A DNA stretch of 64,000 nt from Eucalyptus grandis (lineage: Eukaryota; Streptophyta; Magnoliopsida; Myrtales; Myrtaceae), in assembly GCF_016545825.1 (NCBI RefSeq), contig NC_052619.1, forward strand, positions 33,395,803 through 33,459,802, in the 5' to 3' direction. Positions within the stretch are counted from its first letter, which is position 1, and each line of letters starts with the position of its first letter. The notes below the pieces were generated by a model, which was not told where the DNA came from, did not search any database, and was given only the letters and a program-made list of their open reading frames with translations. Both the position numbers and the translations under genes were made by a program. Shown one piece after another: positions 59,987-64,000 of this stretch.

Positions 59987-62900
59987 TGTGACATCCCAGA
60001 TTTTCAGTCATGTTTTCTATTGAATAAATCGGGCATTTCATTGATGTGTCTATAGGGTTGTTCTCAGAATTGATCATTCTAGAGATAACTAGACTATATG
60101 GGGAAACCATTAAGAATTTTAAAGTAAATAGACTTGAGAATTCGACTAAGAATCGGCTACTCGACCGTGTTCATCTTTAGAGGTCATTATGGCATAGATA
60201 TAAATCGATCTGAGATCAGAGATAGGTCGGTTCGACTGAGATGTGTGGCTAATTGTGGGTGACACCACTAAATTGGAAAATTCTCGTCGATCAACACTAG
60301 ATTGATTTTCTTATTGTTTTGGTACCCTGTGTCCGTATTTGAATTATCGAGATTTTCACGATAATCGAGAGTTGTTATTGAGTCAAGTGGGTTCGTTGTG
60401 GCTTGAAGAAAATCGACCATGGTCATTTGCACTAAAAATCTCCGAAAGTTACCTGGTAGCATAGGTTACGCTAAACACGCGTCGAATGGAAATTAACCGT
60501 GAATTCGAGTCCGATTTCATAAATTGAAGATTCTATCATGTCACAATAAATTCTAGGAACGTCGACTCACTTTCAAAAGATTTTTCAGAGATTTTGAGAT
60601 TTTACGGAAAATCGTTCGAACGTCTCGGAAAATTAATGGAAATTCGGATTGGCCGAATTGAAGAGATTTTTGACTGTCAAGCCAAGCTATTTGACGATGG
60701 GGACTTGCAGAAATGTTATAGGCTTTTTCTTCAACGAAATTGGACTCCAGATTGGGGAATTTGGTGAGGAAATTAAGGTCCAAATTAGTGAAATTCGGAG
60801 CAATGGAAGAGAGCTGCATTTTGGCTTCAATTTGGATTATTGGTGGGATTAAATGTTGAGAAAGTATTAGGGGACATGAAGATAATCTTGGGGGCTGGTG
60901 GGGACCAAATTAATGATGAAATGAGATATTTATTTTGACTTTTGGCTTCAAGCTTCCCATGCACGTTACTGCCGGTCCATATCTTCGTCGAGCGATCTCT
61001 GCTTCAGCAAAAAAAAAGAAAAAAAAGAAAAGAAAAAAAAAGACGGGCCTCTTCTTCTCTTCTTCGAGATGAACCGCACGCTCAATTCCCCACCGCATCC
61101 GCCGCTTCGTCACCCATCGAAGACTCCACCGAAGCCTCCAAATTGAAGCCCAACGTGGACCTCACTCCGCTGATACCTATCCACGTTGAAGACTCCACCG
61201 AAGCCAGCTCACGTCTGCCCTCTCCACCACGTTTATTTTCCTCCCAAGCCATGCGAACTTCACCCCACGTCCGGAGAAGAAGACTCCATGCATCCTTAAT
61301 GGTTGGATTTCGGCCCAATTTCAGCCCATCTTGGGCCCGCGAAGCAGGTCCAAGCCCGCGACCAGTAGCTTTGCAGAAGCTCAAGACCGAAGCTCAGCCT
61401 TGATGAGTCGTGTTGTGCCGATTCTAGGCCCGGTTTGAGTGTCCGTTGATGCCGTCGAAAATTCGGAATTCGGCCGCTGTCACGCCGTCGTCGCGGTGTC
61501 CCGGTCCCCATTTTTAATCAAGTGAGTAATCTCACTAATCCTTGCTTAGTATACTAATTATGTTTAAGGATTGATTAGATTTAATTAAGTGCAATTAGGT
61601 GGTTATATTAGAATGTATTAGTGATTATTAGTTAATTGCATTGCATATTAGTTAGGTGGTTAGTGTACTTAGCTAGAGAACTACCTATACTATTTATTGA
61701 ATGCATATCGGGATTTTTCCTGACTCTTATCGGGTTTCAATTAGACATTACGGGTCTAAATTGGATTTTTAGTATTTATTTATTAATTTTCGAAATTAAT
61801 TATTTAATTATTTATTTTTCGGAAATTAGGCCATGATAGCTGATGACCAAAATTTCGTGTTGATTGTCATGGTGTAGTCCGTTTATTTATTTGAGCTCTA
61901 CGTTGTGCTGAATTGAATTAATTGTGCAATTTGAGAAATTATTCCTAAATTGATTGAAATTGAATGATTGATCGGTAGATAGCCAAGTATGGTTATTTAG
62001 CATTTATAATGCATTGATGAGTTGTAAATTGGAAGGAATTGGGAGATTGAACTAAGAATACTCTTGGCTGGGACCGATCGGATACAAGGTATAGATATAT
62101 GTGGTTCGATGATAAGAAAATTACTAGTGAAAACGGTGCTTTAAAGAACGCACAAGTGCTGCTTATTACCTGCATTAGTATAGACATACGTGGTTTGGTG
62201 ATAAGGAAATCACTGGTGAAACGGCACTTTAAAGAACGCACGAGTGCTGTCTACTACATGCATCATTATGGACATATGTGGTTCGGTGATTAAAAATATC
62301 AATGGTGAAAACGGTGCCTTATAGAATGCACGAGTGCTGTCTAGTACATATGTCACCTTGGCGAAAACGACGCTCGAGAGCATTACTGTAGCTCTGGGAT
62401 TGAGATTGCAAATGGGAGGTTTTATATTGAGAAGTGATTTGACCTGAAAATGGTTTGAATGACATGTAATCGACTAGGTCGATTGATTAATGATTGATCC
62501 GTTGTCGTGAAATGACTGATTAAGTGGAAGTGACTTTGAATAGTCTGATTGGCATATAATCGACTAGGTCGATTGATTGAGATATCGATCTGTGATGTGA
62601 TTGCTAGGGTATTTATTGAATTGTGCTAATATGCAGGTGGAATCTGAGGCCAAAGTAAGTCTTCTAACCCGTGTATGTATAGGCAGCCCGGTTAGCGTAT
62701 TGGTTTCGTAATCGAGTCTTAGTGGGATAGAACTTGTTGAGACGTAGTCTCATCCCAATTGTGGGACAACATTTCAGGCCCGTAGATGAGCCTGTGAAGA
62801 AGGAACCAGAAGAGGACAATGAATCGGTAAAAGATGAAGAGCTTGAAGGATATGAGCTTAGTGAAGAAGAGTCAGAAGAGAATCAGGATGATTCTGAGTA

Positions 62901-63217
62901 CGACCCGGATAAGGACTGAGATCCCATCCTCTTTTGTGAATCCTGTCTAAATGTGAATAGTGTGAGACCAGAAAGTTATGAATAGTTTTGTGAAGTACTT
63001 TGAGTTATGCTCTGTATAAAAGTATGGTTGTGAATTTCAATATGAAAATTTTGGTCTTGCTTTTTCTATCCCATCGTTTTATTGTCTGGGGATTTATAAC
63101 TGCTTCCGCATGTGCTATTAAAAATGAAAGGGTCGACGATACGTAGTTATGAGATATCGCATTATAAAATCGACCAAATAGAAAGATGTGTGCGTGCCCG
63201 AGGATCGGGGCGTGACA
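59987..63217 (+). mobile_element. LTR-only retroelement insertion, 3231 bp
   Basis: Starts TGTGACATCCC and ends GGGGCGTGACA, sister to the 30262-33895 copy across its length (for example 'gggcatttcattga', 'gagataactagacta', 'ggttcggtgatta' segments). It is flanked by GAAGT (59982-59986) and GAAGC (63218-63222), a 5-bp target duplication with one mismatch. It is inserted in a SINE. No pol domain is present. It holds the same 75-80 bp tandem repeat at about 62098-62385 and a shorter version of the GC-richer Pro/Ser stretch at 60950-61510. Confidence 0.77.
62734..62919 (+). other. Acidic 61-codon open frame inside the LTR
   Basis: Encodes a peptide whose last 40 residues are dominated by Glu/Asp, ending ...SEYDPDKD before a TGA. 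The homologous stretch in the sister LTR (about 33455-33600) keeps the purine-rich character but is broken by stops in every frame I tried. It could be a relic of a captured coding end or just a purine-rich segment. Unrecognised, and expression is not supported. Confidence 0.3.
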
Positions 63218-63267
63218 GAAGCCTACTCAGCGGAGCCACCACGGCTAGTGGTTATTTAATATGTCTT

Positions 63268-64000
63268 GCTACTCAGTAAGATGGGAAAATCATAAGACAT
63301 GTGAAAAAGAAAGAAGCCGCTTCACCTTTTTTTGGGTCGATAAGCTGCTTCACGTTGACCAGGTCATCAAGGGAAAATATATTTCATATTTCTTTTTTGT
63401 GTGTTAATACTACAAAAAATCTCAAACTAGTATATATATGATAAATTAACTCAAAACTAATTTATTAACCATCAATACCCGAAACTGGTATATTTGTAAC
63501 AAATTTGTTCTCAAAATTTTTTTTGATGACAAAAAAACTCAAATTGGTACATTTGTAATAAATTTACTCTCTGTTATTTTTTTTTTATTAAATTTGATTA
63601 ATATAATAAAAAATCATAAACTAGTATACGTGTGACAAACAAAGTGTAAAAAAAAAAACTACTACTATAGGGGGAGGTGGAAGGTTCGAATCCCCACATT
63701 TTTAGGAGGGGTTGGGGTGGAGACGATTTAGTTTTAGGAGTGGGTTTCGATTCCCATGCATTGCAAGGATGTTGGGTAAAAGTCTGAGAGTGAGAGTTAA
63801 AGTAGGAATAAAGTATGACCGACAAAAAAAAAAAAATAAAATTACTACATGTCATCTAAATTAATAAAATTTAATGAAAATTTATGAAGGGTAAATTTCC
63901 CAGTATGGAATTTTTGTGATATTAGCCTTGCTCTTTTCATACTAGGCCAATACATTACATGCGTCAAATCTAAGGGTTTACCTCGTGCTGGCAATGAAGT
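63268..64000. other. Right end of window: gene-flank remnant and possible SINE fragment
   Basis: The stretch 63290-63375 ('aaagaaagaagccgcttcac') matches 11340-11400. From about 63660 to 63835 there is a GC-richer stretch with a B-box-like GGTTCGAATCCCC at 63685-63697 and a terminal poly-A at about 63822-63835, suggestive of a SINE or its fragment; no target duplication was found. The remainder is AT-rich with nothing recognisable. Confidence 0.4.

Larger units (their letters stand above)
59808..63253 (-). mobile_element. Minus-strand SINE split by an LTR insertion
   Basis: SINE body in two pieces: the head at 63218-63253 and the rest at 59808-59986. On the minus strand there is a B-box-like GGTTCGAAGCC (complement near 59947-59957) and a 3' poly-A, seen as the T-rich tract 59808-59823. 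Both ends are bounded by an exact 14-base target duplication ATTTAATATGTCTT at 59794-59807 and 63254-63267. The interval between the pieces is the LTR at 59987-63217. Confidence 0.75.

Noticed and set aside
1..64000. CRISPR arrays, bacterial operons or a wholly new multi-gene system
   Set aside because: No regularly spaced repeats with unique spacers and no compact gene runs are present; intron structure and transposon types are those of a plant nuclear genome.

Overview
This is a plant nuclear window, almost certainly from a eudicot and probably from Myrtaceae (Eucalyptus-like). The Myrtaceae call is inference from repeat character, chiefly the GC-rich Harbinger-like elements and the AT-rich foldback repeats. 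Coding content is low and transposon content is high. There is no bacterial-style gene organisation and no CRISPR.

The only convincing protein-coding genes are four tandem, intact, 14-exon copies of one gene, all on the minus strand: gene 1 (2474-7368), gene 2 (15633-20356), gene 3 (39207-43995) and gene 4 (53444-58207). I joined the exons by hand using splice signals and reading phase. Each copy gives an uninterrupted secreted glycoside hydrolase family 27 (melibiase) protein of 643, 634, 631 or 633 residues. In architecture they match the Arabidopsis At3g26380/APSE type (beta-L-arabinopyranosidase/alpha-galactosidase), which acts on cell-wall glycans such as arabinogalactan proteins. Exon lengths are the same in all copies except exons 1, 2 and 10.

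The intergenic regions are duplicated gene flanks mixed with transposons. Between genes 1 and 2 lie a paired repeat, a conserved non-coding block, two Harbinger-like elements with GC-rich cores and an extra copy of distal upstream sequence. Between genes 2 and 3 lie the gene 2 upstream region with a duplicated ~290-bp module, a decayed Ty1-copia element on the minus strand, a SINE, an orphan copy of the upstream region with no gene, a degenerate repeat split by a 3.6-kb LTR-only element, and two opposed LTR fragments meeting at a 100-N assembly gap. Between genes 3 and 4 lie the matching upstream region, the uninterrupted degenerate repeat and a Tat/Ogre-like LTR remnant. After gene 4 come a foldback element, the second copy of the conserved non-coding block, and a SINE interrupted by a second 3.2-kb LTR.

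The most informative results concern how the array evolved. Gene 3 is a recombinant: its 5' half and upstream region are nearly identical to gene 2, its 3' half matches gene 4, and the switch falls inside exon 9 between about 40684 and 40698. Genes 1 and 2 use a GC splice donor at intron 9 where genes 3 and 4 use GT. Genes 2 and 3 share an Asp-to-Ala change beside the catalytic nucleophile. I found no wholly novel biological system; the locus is a recently rearranged GH27 gene cluster.
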